Source: an uncultured Bacteroidia bacterium | Lineage (GTDB): Bacteria > Bacteroidota > Bacteroidia > NS11-12g > UBA9320 | DNA: 62,563 nt | Direction of reading: 5' to 3' | NCBI GenBank assembly: GCA_905478335.1 | Contig: CAJQIC010000014.1 | Location: forward strand, 1 to 62,563 | Shown here: one piece after another, positions 33,643-41,481 of the stretch | How the letters are laid out: each line of letters opens with the position of its first letter | Numbering within the stretch: position 1 is the first letter of the stretch | Notes under the pieces: model-generated | Seen by the model: the letters and a program-made list of their open reading frames with translations, nothing else | What the model was told of the DNA's origin: nothing | Databases searched by the model: none | Position numbers and translations under genes: made by a program

Positions 33643-35277
33643 GTGTCTGAACTATCAAGCATTCCGGATTGGATGAGCATCATTCCTCCAATCGTCGCCA
33701 TTGCTTTGGCGTTGATTTTAAGAGAAGTGCTCTTAAGTCTAACTATTGGTATTTTCTCAGGGCTGGTACTGATGGGGTTAAAGTCCTCAAAATCCATTGG
33801 ACAAGCCTTTCTTGAAGTGCCAACGGCTATACAACATTCACTGGTGAATAAAGACCATATCAGCGTGATACTTTTTACCCTTATGATTGGGGCAATGGTG
33901 TCGATTATTTCTAAGAATGGCGGCATGATGGCATTGGTCAAACGCATTTCAAAAAAAGCAACGACGGCTAGGTCAGGCCAATTGGCTACTTGGTTGTTGG
34001 GTATTGCCATATTCTTTGATGATTACGCCAATACCCTTGTGGTGGGTAACACCATGCGGCCTTTAACCGATAAGTTGAAGATAAGTAGAGAAAAGCTGGC
34101 GTACATCGTAGACTCAACTGCTGCACCAGTTGCGGCCATTGCGTTTATAACCACTTGGATAGGCGCAGAGTTAGGCTACATCTCCGACGGAATTGCTAAG
34201 ATCCCGAATGGAGCCACGGAGATTGGGTCCGCATATGGGGTTTTCTTCCAATCGTTGCAATACATGTTTTATCCTATTTTAACGCTGTTCTTCATCTTTA
34301 TGTTGGTTTGGCGCAAACGCGATTTTGGCCCAATGTTGAAAGCTGAGCGCAAAGCACGTGCAGCAGATGCGATGGTTAAAGAGCGGAGTGTTGTAGGCGA
34401 AATTGACGAAGTCGAAGATAAAAAGGAGTCGCTGTGGAGCGCCATATTGCCAATCGCAGTGATGATAGTAGGTGCAACCATTGGTTTGTTTTATACGGGC
34501 TTGGCTGGAGGAGGAGAAGGACAAGAATATGTTTGGAATAACAGCGTGTCGTTCGCCACAAATTTGTCTGAAATCATAGGACGTGCCGATAGCTACTTGT
34601 CGCTTATCTGGGGCTCGTTTTGTGGCTTGTTTATGGCGATATTAATTACAATTTCTGCCGGCATTTTGTCTGTTCGTAAGACTATGTCTGTTGCAGAAGC
34701 TGGCGTTAAGTCGATGATGCCCGCTATTTTAATCTTAACCTTGGCGTGGACGTTAGGCGCCGTTACCGAGTCTCTTGGAACCGCTGAGTATTTAGCCGCA
34801 CTTAGTCAGGGTAACATTATGCCGGAGTTTATTCCAACTATTGTTTTCCTTTTGGCTGCTGGAATTGCTTTTTCTACAGGAACCAGTTGGGGGACCATGT
34901 CTATTTTATACCCAATTGTTTTGGTCACCTCATGGAATATTTGCGCTGCAGACGCTTTTTCGATTGACGCCTCCATGAATATTTTTGCGAATGTGGTTAG
35001 CGCGGTTTTGGCTGGGTCTGTTTTGGGTGATCATTGTTCACCAATTTCGGATACGACCATACTGAGCTCATTGTCAGCTGATTGCGATCATGTGCAGCAC
35101 GTAAAAACGCAAATGCCATATGCCTTGACGGTTGGTTTAGTCTCTATTATTCTAGGAACTATTCCAGCAGGATTTGGTATTCCGTTTTATATTACCTTCC
35201 CCATTGCAGCATTAACGCTCTATTTTATTGTTTCATATTTTGGTAAAATGACTGAAACTGAGGCGGTAAGCCAATAA
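33643..35277 (+). CDS. NhaC family Na+/H+ antiporter
   Basis: This 544-residue inner-membrane protein has about 11-12 hydrophobic helices. The NhaC family motif region is clear: LGIAIFFDDYANTLVVGNTM then VDSTAAPVAAIAFITTWIGA. The C-terminal half has FSTGTSWGTMSILYPI and GDHCSPISDTTILSS, which mirror the first half. It would exchange Na+ for protons, though some members exchange malate/lactate. The start is GTG at 33643: the 49 upstream in-frame codons are translated heptamer repeat, and a TATTTTG -7-like box ends 5 nt before this GTG. Confidence 0.9.
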   Translation: MSELSSIPDWMSIIPPIVAIALALILREVLLSLTIGIFSGLVLMGLKSSKSIGQAFLEVPTAIQHSLVNKDHISVILFTLMIGAMVSIISKNGGMMALVKRISKKATTARSGQLATWLLGIAIFFDDYANTLVVGNTMRPLTDKLKISREKLAYIVDSTAAPVAAIAFITTWIGAELGYISDGIAKIPNGATEIGSAYGVFFQSLQYMFYPILTLFFIFMLVWRKRDFGPMLKAERKARAADAMVKERSVVGEIDEVEDKKESLWSAILPIAVMIVGATIGLFYTGLAGGGEGQEYVWNNSVSFATNLSEIIGRADSYLSLIWGSFCGLFMAILITISAGILSVRKTMSVAEAGVKSMMPAILILTLAWTLGAVTESLGTAEYLAALSQGNIMPEFIPTIVFLLAAGIAFSTGTSWGTMSILYPIVLVTSWNICAADAFSIDASMNIFANVVSAVLAGSVLGDHCSPISDTTILSSLSADCDHVQHVKTQMPYALTVGLVSIILGTIPAGFGIPFYITFPIAALTLYFIVSYFGKMTETEAVSQ

Positions 35278-35313
35278 TATCGAGGTAGATTTGCGTGTTA
35301 TCTCAATAGATAG

Positions 35314-36558
35314 GTGGGTTCAAATCAAAAAATAGTTCAAAACAACATTAGAAAGCGCATAAAAATTGGCGCCTATATTTTGATACCCTTTATTTTAGTT
35401 GGTGGTCTTTCCATTGCCTATCAATTGACCACTGGCGGTTTCGAATCCATGGATTTTTCTATCGGTAAATTATGGTCATGGGCTTCCAATGATCGCGAAA
35501 TCAAACAAAGTGAAGACAACGCGTTCGAACGAATCATTGAGCCGGTGCGTAATCGATCTGACGTGGCAGAGGCAAAAGTTGTCCGTGAAAGGGAAACAGT
35601 TCAAGTGAAACCAGTTAATAATCCAGTTCGTATTCACAAACCTAAAACAGGCTTGGCTCAATTTATGGCAAACCGCGAACCGTTTAAAACCGTTCATGTG
35701 GACATGATTCAGCCGGATAAAACGTTTAACTATTTGCGTTCGGGGAAATACATTGATTTAAAACAAAAGGAGTTTCTTATTCCTACAGATATAAAAACCA
35801 GAAGGTCAAGAATTGCCGTTGGAGCGTCTTTTACTCCTGGGCTTTCTTACCGTCGGTTAACCTACAACGACATCAGTTCGGTTGCAAGAATTTACAATCA
35901 AACAGCATATACGTTTGGGCAAAGTAAAGAGTACCGCAATAACAACGACCAGGCCATAATGAACTTCTATTCAGGCTTTGATGTGTATGCAAATGTCTCC
36001 AAAAAATGGACGGTTCAGATGGGATTTTATTATTCTTCTCATGGAGAAAAATTGACTGTGGTGAATAAGAATGATCCAAACGAAATTACCTCGAACCCTT
36101 CGCATGGAAGTGCTTTTCTAAGTAAACAGAGTGTTTTTGAGTCTCCTGAAATGGTTGACTACACCGCAAACGAGGAAATACCTTTCACCAATTATTACGG
36201 CTTGATGGAGATCCCGGTTTTAGCCAGTTACCAATGCGTTGATATTTCTGATATGCTTCACGTTAGCGTGCAAATGGGTGGATCTTATGGTTACCTAGAT
36301 CATGCCGATGTGTTGATGTATAATTATGAGACCAACAAGTACTTCTGGATTCCAAGTTCAGATTTTGAGTTATTGAATAAGCATTTTATCAGTGGTATTG
36401 TGGGTGCTGAAATATCTCAATATATCAGCCACGAAATTGAAATATTTGCCAATCCGCAGTTTAAATATTCATTTACGCCAACTTTTAAGAAGGCCTACGA
36501 GATTAAACAAAACCAGTGGGCAACTGGATTGAGGTTAGGAATGAAGGTGCACCTATAA
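35314..36558 (+). CDS. Membrane-anchored protein with outer-membrane-barrel-like C-terminal domain
   Basis: The 414-residue protein has a cytosolic basic start (RKRIKIGAY), one membrane helix (about 18-38), a charged stretch (40-135), and a C-terminal part from about residue 165 that reads like porin-family outer-membrane-barrel strands (RIAVGASFTPGLSYRRLTYN, FEIFANPQFKYSFTPTF), ending in HL. Proteins that combine an uncleaved-looking helix with this barrel domain are frequent next to sigma/anti-sigma-type genes in Bacteroidota, but no such partner is adjacent here. Start is GTG. A TAGATTTG box lies at 35286-35293. Function is unknown. Confidence 0.65.
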   Translation: MGSNQKIVQNNIRKRIKIGAYILIPFILVGGLSIAYQLTTGGFESMDFSIGKLWSWASNDREIKQSEDNAFERIIEPVRNRSDVAEAKVVRERETVQVKPVNNPVRIHKPKTGLAQFMANREPFKTVHVDMIQPDKTFNYLRSGKYIDLKQKEFLIPTDIKTRRSRIAVGASFTPGLSYRRLTYNDISSVARIYNQTAYTFGQSKEYRNNNDQAIMNFYSGFDVYANVSKKWTVQMGFYYSSHGEKLTVVNKNDPNEITSNPSHGSAFLSKQSVFESPEMVDYTANEEIPFTNYYGLMEIPVLASYQCVDISDMLHVSVQMGGSYGYLDHADVLMYNYETNKYFWIPSSDFELLNKHFISGIVGAEISQYISHEIEIFANPQFKYSFTPTFKKAYEIKQNQWATGLRLGMKVHL

Positions 36559-36564
36559 TCGAGG

Positions 36565-37008
36565 CTAATGATTGTGCCCGGCGTGCGGGTCAACTTTTGG
36601 CATTGGGTTTGTCTTCTTTGGTGTTGCAATCGGATCACCTGTTACATTCACAATAATAATTAGGTTTATTTCTCCGGCATTTGAAAAGATGTTTACGCCT
36701 TTGGCATACTCTCCATTTTTATTTTTGGTGTCAAATGTCACTTTGATCTTACCAGACTTGCCTGGTGCAACGGCACCTCTTGGCCAATCTGTAGCGGTAC
36801 AGCTACAAGTCGATTTCACTTCCTTGATGTAAAAATTACCCGTTCCAACGTTTGTAAATTCAAAGGTATGTTCAGCAGTTTCTCCTGGGCGAAATGTACC
36901 CATGTGATATTGCATGGTGTCTTTAAATTGAACTACCGGTACTTCTTGAGCGTCCGCAACAGCACAACCCAGAATTATCGTCGAAAACAGTAAAATCATT
37001 CTTTTCAT
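36565..37008 (-). CDS. DUF1573 domain protein, exported
   Basis: The 147-residue protein has a signal peptide (LLFSTIILGCAVADAQ). The mature part is a single DUF1573 Ig-like beta domain: FKDTMQYHMGTFRPGETAEH, FEFTNVGTGNFYIKEVKSTC with the adjoining CSC, then APGKSGKIKVTFDTKNKNGE. The tail is short and His-rich (DPHAGHNH). The family is common in Bacteroidota envelopes with unknown function. It converges with the preceding gene and is transcribed away from fhs. Confidence 0.88.
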   Translation of the reverse strand: MKRMILLFSTIILGCAVADAQEVPVVQFKDTMQYHMGTFRPGETAEHTFEFTNVGTGNFYIKEVKSTCSCTATDWPRGAVAPGKSGKIKVTFDTKNKNGEYAKGVNIFSNAGEINLIIIVNVTGDPIATPKKTNPMPKVDPHAGHNH

Positions 37009-37012
37009 AATA

Positions 37013-37020
37013 CAAACTTA
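37013..37020 (-). promoter_or_regulatory. -7 box TAAGTTTG for the DUF1573 gene
   Basis: An exact TAnnTTTG match lies 4 nt (TATT) before the ATG on the minus strand. Confidence 0.6.
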
Positions 37021-37106
37021 GTATCAATTATTATACCACATTATACAGATGCTTTTGTTTCATAATTCGTTGCATGTAAATATGAAGCTTAATAGGAGCA
37101 TTTTTC

Positions 37107-37114
37107 TATATTCG
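37107..37114 (+). promoter_or_regulatory. -7-like box TATATTCG for fhs
   Basis: This one-mismatch match to TAnnTTTG lies 18 nt before the fhs ATG at 37133. Confidence 0.4.
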
Positions 37115-37132
37115 TGCCCGAATTAAAGCACT

Positions 37133-38800
37133 ATGACAGATATAGAAATTGCACAGGCCGTTGAGATGCAGCATATCAATGATATCGCAGCAAAATTAAA
37201 TGTTGACTCTAATAACATTGAACAATACGGAAAGTACAAGGCAAAGTTGCCTTTGGATTTGATTGATAAAGATAAGGTTGCTAAAAGCAAATTGATTCTT
37301 GTAACAGCCATTACGCCAACACCTGCTGGAGAAGGAAAAACTACAGTATCGATCGGATTACACGAAGGGTTAAATAAAATCGGAAAAAAGAGTGTTGTGG
37401 TTTTAAGAGAACCGTCTCTAGGTCCGGTTTTTGGTATAAAAGGTGGAGCTGCCGGCGGTGGTTACTCTCAAGTTGTGCCAATGGAGGATATCAACCTGCA
37501 TTTTACTGGTGATTTTTCAGCTATTGAAAAAGCAAATAATTTCTTAGCTGCTGTTATCGATAATAACATTCAAAGCAAAACGAGAAGTTTAGGCATCGAT
37601 CCACGTACCGTTATTTGGAAACGCGTTATCGATATGAACGATCGCGCGCTTAGAGACATCGTTATCGGATTGGGTGGAACAGGGAACGGAATACCTCGTG
37701 AAGATGGATTTAACATTACGGCTGCTTCAGAAGTAATGGCCATTCTTTGTATGTCGAATGATCTTGACGATTTGAAGCAAAAACTAGGTAGTATTTTCTG
37801 TGGATACACATTCGATAAGAAACCGGTTTATGCAAGAGATTTAAATGCGGAAAATGCAATGGCAATTTTATTAAAGGATGCTGTAAAACCGAACTTGGTT
37901 CAAACCCTAGAAGGTAACCCGGCCATTATTCATGGTGGTCCTTTTGCGAACATAGCACAGGGTACAAATACCATTATTGCAACACAGATGGGGATGTCTC
38001 TCGGCGATTATGTTGTGACTGAAGCAGGATTTGGCGCTGATCTTGGTGCTGAGAAGTTTTTAAATATCAAATGTGGTTACGGTAATTTAAAGCCAGAGGC
38101 TCTTGTATTGGTTGCGACGATTAGAGCACTTCGTCACCACGGTGGGGCTAAGCCTGATCAATACAACGACGCAAACTTGGATCGCGTAAAAGCTGGATTT
38201 GCCAACTTAGAAAAACACATCGAAAACAGTAAAAAGTTTGGACTTAACCCAGTGGTTGCTGTAAACAACTTCTATACGGACTCTCAAGAAGAAATTGATT
38301 GGTTAATCGAAAAATGTGCGAGCATCGGGGTTCAAGCGGTATTAAGCAAAGGATGGGCCGAAGGTGGAAACGGAACACAAGATCTTGCCCATGCTGTTGT
38401 AAAGGAAATTGAATCTGGCAAGAATGATTTTAAGCCATTATATGATTGGAATTTATCTGTAAAAGAAAAAATTGAAACCATTGCGAAAGAAATATATGGT
38501 GCAGATGGCGTTGATTACGCAGCTAAAGCAGAACGAGGAATCCGCACCATTGACAAATTAGGTTTATCGCACCTGCCCATATGTATGGCAAAAACCCAAA
38601 AATCGTTCTCAGACAACGATAAAAAAGTGGGTCGACCAACTGGTTTTAGAGTTACTGTAAGAGAATTCGAAATTGCTGCAGGCGCAGGATTCTTAATTCC
38701 TATATTAGGCAACATGATGCGTATGCCAGGACTGCCAGCAGTGCCGGCATCTGAAGGTATGAGCATTGATAGCGACGGAAAGATTAGCGGATTGTCTTAG
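37133..38800 (+). CDS. fhs: Formate--tetrahydrofolate ligase
   Basis: The 555-residue enzyme makes 10-formyltetrahydrofolate from formate, ATP and tetrahydrofolate. The ATP loop is seen as TPTPAGEGKTT (residues 61-71), followed by SLGPVFGIKGGAAGGGYSQV and NLHFTGDFSAI, all strongly conserved. PICMAKTQKSFSDN near the C terminus is also typical. Length matches the family. A formate dehydrogenase accessory gene and subunits follow, suggesting that the locus balances formate between C1 synthesis and oxidation. A perfect-stem terminator follows the gene. Confidence 0.97.
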   Translation: MTDIEIAQAVEMQHINDIAAKLNVDSNNIEQYGKYKAKLPLDLIDKDKVAKSKLILVTAITPTPAGEGKTTVSIGLHEGLNKIGKKSVVVLREPSLGPVFGIKGGAAGGGYSQVVPMEDINLHFTGDFSAIEKANNFLAAVIDNNIQSKTRSLGIDPRTVIWKRVIDMNDRALRDIVIGLGGTGNGIPREDGFNITAASEVMAILCMSNDLDDLKQKLGSIFCGYTFDKKPVYARDLNAENAMAILLKDAVKPNLVQTLEGNPAIIHGGPFANIAQGTNTIIATQMGMSLGDYVVTEAGFGADLGAEKFLNIKCGYGNLKPEALVLVATIRALRHHGGAKPDQYNDANLDRVKAGFANLEKHIENSKKFGLNPVVAVNNFYTDSQEEIDWLIEKCASIGVQAVLSKGWAEGGNGTQDLAHAVVKEIESGKNDFKPLYDWNLSVKEKIETIAKEIYGADGVDYAAKAERGIRTIDKLGLSHLPICMAKTQKSFSDNDKKVGRPTGFRVTVREFEIAAGAGFLIPILGNMMRMPGLPAVPASEGMSIDSDGKISGLS

Positions 38801-38824
38801 GAAAGATATTTCGAAACAAACTAT

Positions 38825-38859
38825 AAACTGCCATTGTTAAATCAATGGCAGTTTTTTTT
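38825..38859 (+). terminator. Rho-independent terminator of fhs
   Basis: AAACTGCCATTG pairs with CAATGGCAGTTT around a 6-nt loop and runs into a T tract (38852-38859). An apparent upstream start codon for the next ORF (ATG at 38845) lies inside this hairpin and cannot be the true start. Confidence 0.92.
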
Positions 38860-38889
38860 AGACCTTTAATTCGTGAAGCAAATTACAAG

Positions 38890-38897
38890 TATCTTTA
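38890..38897 (+). promoter_or_regulatory. -7-like box TATCTTTA for fdhD
   Basis: This one-mismatch TAnnTTTG match lies 4 nt before the ATG at 38902, after the fhs terminator. Confidence 0.45.
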
Positions 38898-38901
38898 CCG
38901 T

Positions 38902-39702
38902 ATGAATTCAACATCCATACACAACGCAAATAAATATACCAAGTTGGGTGTTGAGCATGTAGAGGACGTGCTTACCAATGAAGCTCCATTGCAGATTCAT
39001 GTTAACAATAAGCCGTTTTCTGTAACCATGCGTACACCAGGGTTTGAACATGATCTAGCCAGAGGTATACTGCACTCAGAGAATGTTTTTACATTACGCG
39101 ATAAAGTGCTTAGAACACAGAGCATTGATATCGACCATGACGGAACTGTAACTACAGTAAATGCTGTTATACCAGAGAATGAATTGGATTTTGGATTTGA
39201 CTCTAATAGATCTTTAACGTCTGTTTCTTCTTGCGGAATTTGCGGCAAAGAGGACATCTCTTCTATTACGCTTTGCGGGCAACCACTGAAAGACGCGTCA
39301 GCATTTAAAGCTGGGCAGGTTAACGCCATGTTCGACGTAATGGCCGAAGCACAATATGCTTTTAACTCATCGGGTGGGTGTCATGCAGCAGCAGCGTTTG
39401 ATTCGGAAGGTAACATGCTTGTTTTACGAGAGGACATTGGCCGGCACAACGCGGTTGATAAAGTAATAGGGCATTTGCTCAATGCTCAGATTGTGGCCAA
39501 TGCCAAAGTGCTGCTGGTAAGTGGACGCGTATCGTACGAGATTGTCTCCAAAGCGTATTATGCCGGAATCCCGGTTTTAGCGGCCATTTCAGCACCATCA
39601 AATTTGGCGGTTCAGATGTCGGAAGAGTTTGGCGTAAGTCTGCTTGGTTTTTGTCGTACAGACAAACTCACAGCGTATAGCCATCCATACAGAATAGTCT
39701 GA
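38902..39702 (+). CDS. fdhD: Formate dehydrogenase sulfurtransferase accessory protein FdhD
   Basis: The 266-residue protein transfers sulfur to the molybdenum cofactor of formate dehydrogenase. The CxxC motif is seen as Cys111 and Cys114 (SSCGICG). Typical blocks include RTPGFEHDLARGIL, SGGCHAAAAFD, EDIGRHNAVDKVIG and SGRVSYEIV with the later APSNLAV. Length matches the family. The start is taken at 38902; the frame is open further upstream but runs through the fhs terminator. It has its own promoter and precedes the two subunit genes on the same strand. Confidence 0.93.
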   Translation: MNSTSIHNANKYTKLGVEHVEDVLTNEAPLQIHVNNKPFSVTMRTPGFEHDLARGILHSENVFTLRDKVLRTQSIDIDHDGTVTTVNAVIPENELDFGFDSNRSLTSVSSCGICGKEDISSITLCGQPLKDASAFKAGQVNAMFDVMAEAQYAFNSSGGCHAAAAFDSEGNMLVLREDIGRHNAVDKVIGHLLNAQIVANAKVLLVSGRVSYEIVSKAYYAGIPVLAAISAPSNLAVQMSEEFGVSLLGFCRTDKLTAYSHPYRIV

Positions 39703-39752
39703 AATTCACATAGAATTTCGCCCCGCTGAATTTACCATTCCAATAAAAAAAT

Positions 39753-39760
39753 TATCTTTG
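39753..39760 (+). promoter_or_regulatory. -7 box TATCTTTG for the formate dehydrogenase subunit operon
   Basis: An exact TAnnTTTG match lies 36 nt before the ATG at 39797, so this transcript has a normal short leader, unlike many neighbours. Confidence 0.5.
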
Positions 39761-39796
39761 GTCATAGGAATATAAAGTGTTCAAAAAAAGGAATAT

Positions 39797-41452
39797 ATGT
39801 CAAAGAATTTAAGCGAATTATCAGGAAGGGGAGGTATCGTTGACAACCTATTTGAAAAGATGGGTAATGCTGCTGAAAAAAGCGGCACTGTGTCACAAGA
39901 AGAGTTGGATAGACTAGCAAAAGAATTCTTGGTCGGGAAGGCCAATACCTATGGGACGGTTACCGCCTATGACTTCATGAAACCTGAGAATAAGGGGAAA
40001 AAGGCATATATCTGTAATGGTTCTGCCTGTCTATGTGCTGGAACGCAAGACAAAGTGATGGACAGTTTGTCTGAACATTATAAACGAGAAGAAATTGGCC
40101 ACATGACTTGCTTAGGTCGTTGTCATGAAAATTCTGCATTTCACATTGGCGGCGTTAATTATTCTGGTGACGCCTCTCAAAAAATGTCTGAAATTGTAAG
40201 CACCCAAGGCGCGCTTCAACCAAAAGACGCCTACAACGTAGGATCAAACAAAGAATTATTAACAGAGGCGTTTACAGATGTGGATGCCTACTACAGTATA
40301 ATCCATGATGTGCTAAAAAGGTCTCCTGAGGAAGTACTTGGCGAGATAAAAGACTCTAATATTAGAGGTAGAGGTGGTGCTGGATTTCCAATGGGCGTTA
40401 AATGGGACTTTTGCCGCAAGGCAGAGTCGGATACCAAGTTTATCATCTGTAATGCAGATGAAGGTGACCCAGGCGCGTATTCGGATCGATATTTATTAGA
40501 AGAGCGGCCACATTCCGTATTGTTCGGAATGATGGTAGGTGGTTTTTGTATGGGCGCACAGTGGGGTATTTTATATATCCGTGCGGAGTATCCTGAATCA
40601 GTGGATATTGTTAATGCCGCAATACAAGAATTACGCGATAGAAATTTGCTAGGGGATAACATTTTAGGTACTGGGTTTAACTTTGATTTTAAAGTAATTA
40701 AAGCACAGGGCGCCTATATATGTGGTGAAGAAACTGCGTTGATTAATTCGATTGAAGGCCAACGTCCAGAAGTTAGAACCCGGCCACCTTTTCCTGCTAT
40801 TCAGGGGTTGTTTAACAAACCAACCATTGTGAACAATGTAGAAACGCTTGCTGCGGTGCATTGGATTTTAGACAATGGAGGTTCAGCCTATGCTGCGTTG
40901 GGTACTGATAAATCAACCGGAACGAAACTGGTTTGTCTGGATTCTTTTTTTAACAAACCGGGTATGTACGAAGTTGAAATGGGGACGTCACTACGTACCG
41001 TAATTGATGACTTTGGTGGTGGATTTAAGGAGCCTGTAAAAGCGATGCACATTGGTGGACCGCTTGGTGGCATGGTTCCAGTATCTAAGATAGACGATTT
41101 GGCTATTGATTTTGAATCTTTTTCAACCAATGGCTTTTTACTTGGTCATGCGTCGGTAGTTTGTATTCCTGAAAAGATTGAAATCATTAAATACCTAGAA
41201 CATTTGATGGAATTTGCGGCCTATGAAAGTTGCGGCAAATGCTTCCCGTGTCGTTTAGGTACCACACGAGGTCAAGAGATGTTTGCCAAAGCAATTAATG
41301 ACGAGAATTACAAGATTGATAGAGATTTGTTAAACGATCTATTAGACACCTTGCAAGAAGGATCGTTATGTGCGCATGGTGGAGGCATACCACTTCCAGT
41401 AAAAAATGCCTTACATTATTTTGAAGATGAATTAAGTCAATACCTAGCTTAA
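39797..41452 (+). CDS. NAD-dependent formate dehydrogenase beta subunit (FdsB/NuoF-like), with fused thioredoxin-like [2Fe-2S] domain
   Basis: The 551-residue protein has an N-terminal thioredoxin-like [2Fe-2S] domain (about 65-145), with ligands in the ICNGSACLC and TCLGRC segments (Cys73, Cys78, Cys105, Cys109). The NuoF-type module follows: RGRGGAGFPMGVKW for FMN binding, NADEGDPGAYSDRYLLEERP for NADH, GAYICGEETALINSIEGQRP, and the [4Fe-4S] site ESCGKCFPCRLGTTRG. It passes electrons from the alpha subunit to NAD+. A separate NuoE/FdsG-like gene is absent; the fused domain probably replaces it. The alpha subunit gene follows after 29 bp. Confidence 0.88.
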   Translation: MSKNLSELSGRGGIVDNLFEKMGNAAEKSGTVSQEELDRLAKEFLVGKANTYGTVTAYDFMKPENKGKKAYICNGSACLCAGTQDKVMDSLSEHYKREEIGHMTCLGRCHENSAFHIGGVNYSGDASQKMSEIVSTQGALQPKDAYNVGSNKELLTEAFTDVDAYYSIIHDVLKRSPEEVLGEIKDSNIRGRGGAGFPMGVKWDFCRKAESDTKFIICNADEGDPGAYSDRYLLEERPHSVLFGMMVGGFCMGAQWGILYIRAEYPESVDIVNAAIQELRDRNLLGDNILGTGFNFDFKVIKAQGAYICGEETALINSIEGQRPEVRTRPPFPAIQGLFNKPTIVNNVETLAAVHWILDNGGSAYAALGTDKSTGTKLVCLDSFFNKPGMYEVEMGTSLRTVIDDFGGGFKEPVKAMHIGGPLGGMVPVSKIDDLAIDFESFSTNGFLLGHASVVCIPEKIEIIKYLEHLMEFAAYESCGKCFPCRLGTTRGQEMFAKAINDENYKIDRDLLNDLLDTLQEGSLCAHGGGIPLPVKNALHYFEDELSQYLA

Positions 41453-41481
41453 ATATACCTACCACAGATAAAGCGAAAAGA

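Noticed and set aside
38845-38901. Upstream start for fdhD at 38845
   Set aside because: This ATG lies within the right arm of the fhs terminator hairpin; the downstream ATG at 38902 has its own -7-like box and gives a normal-length FdhD.
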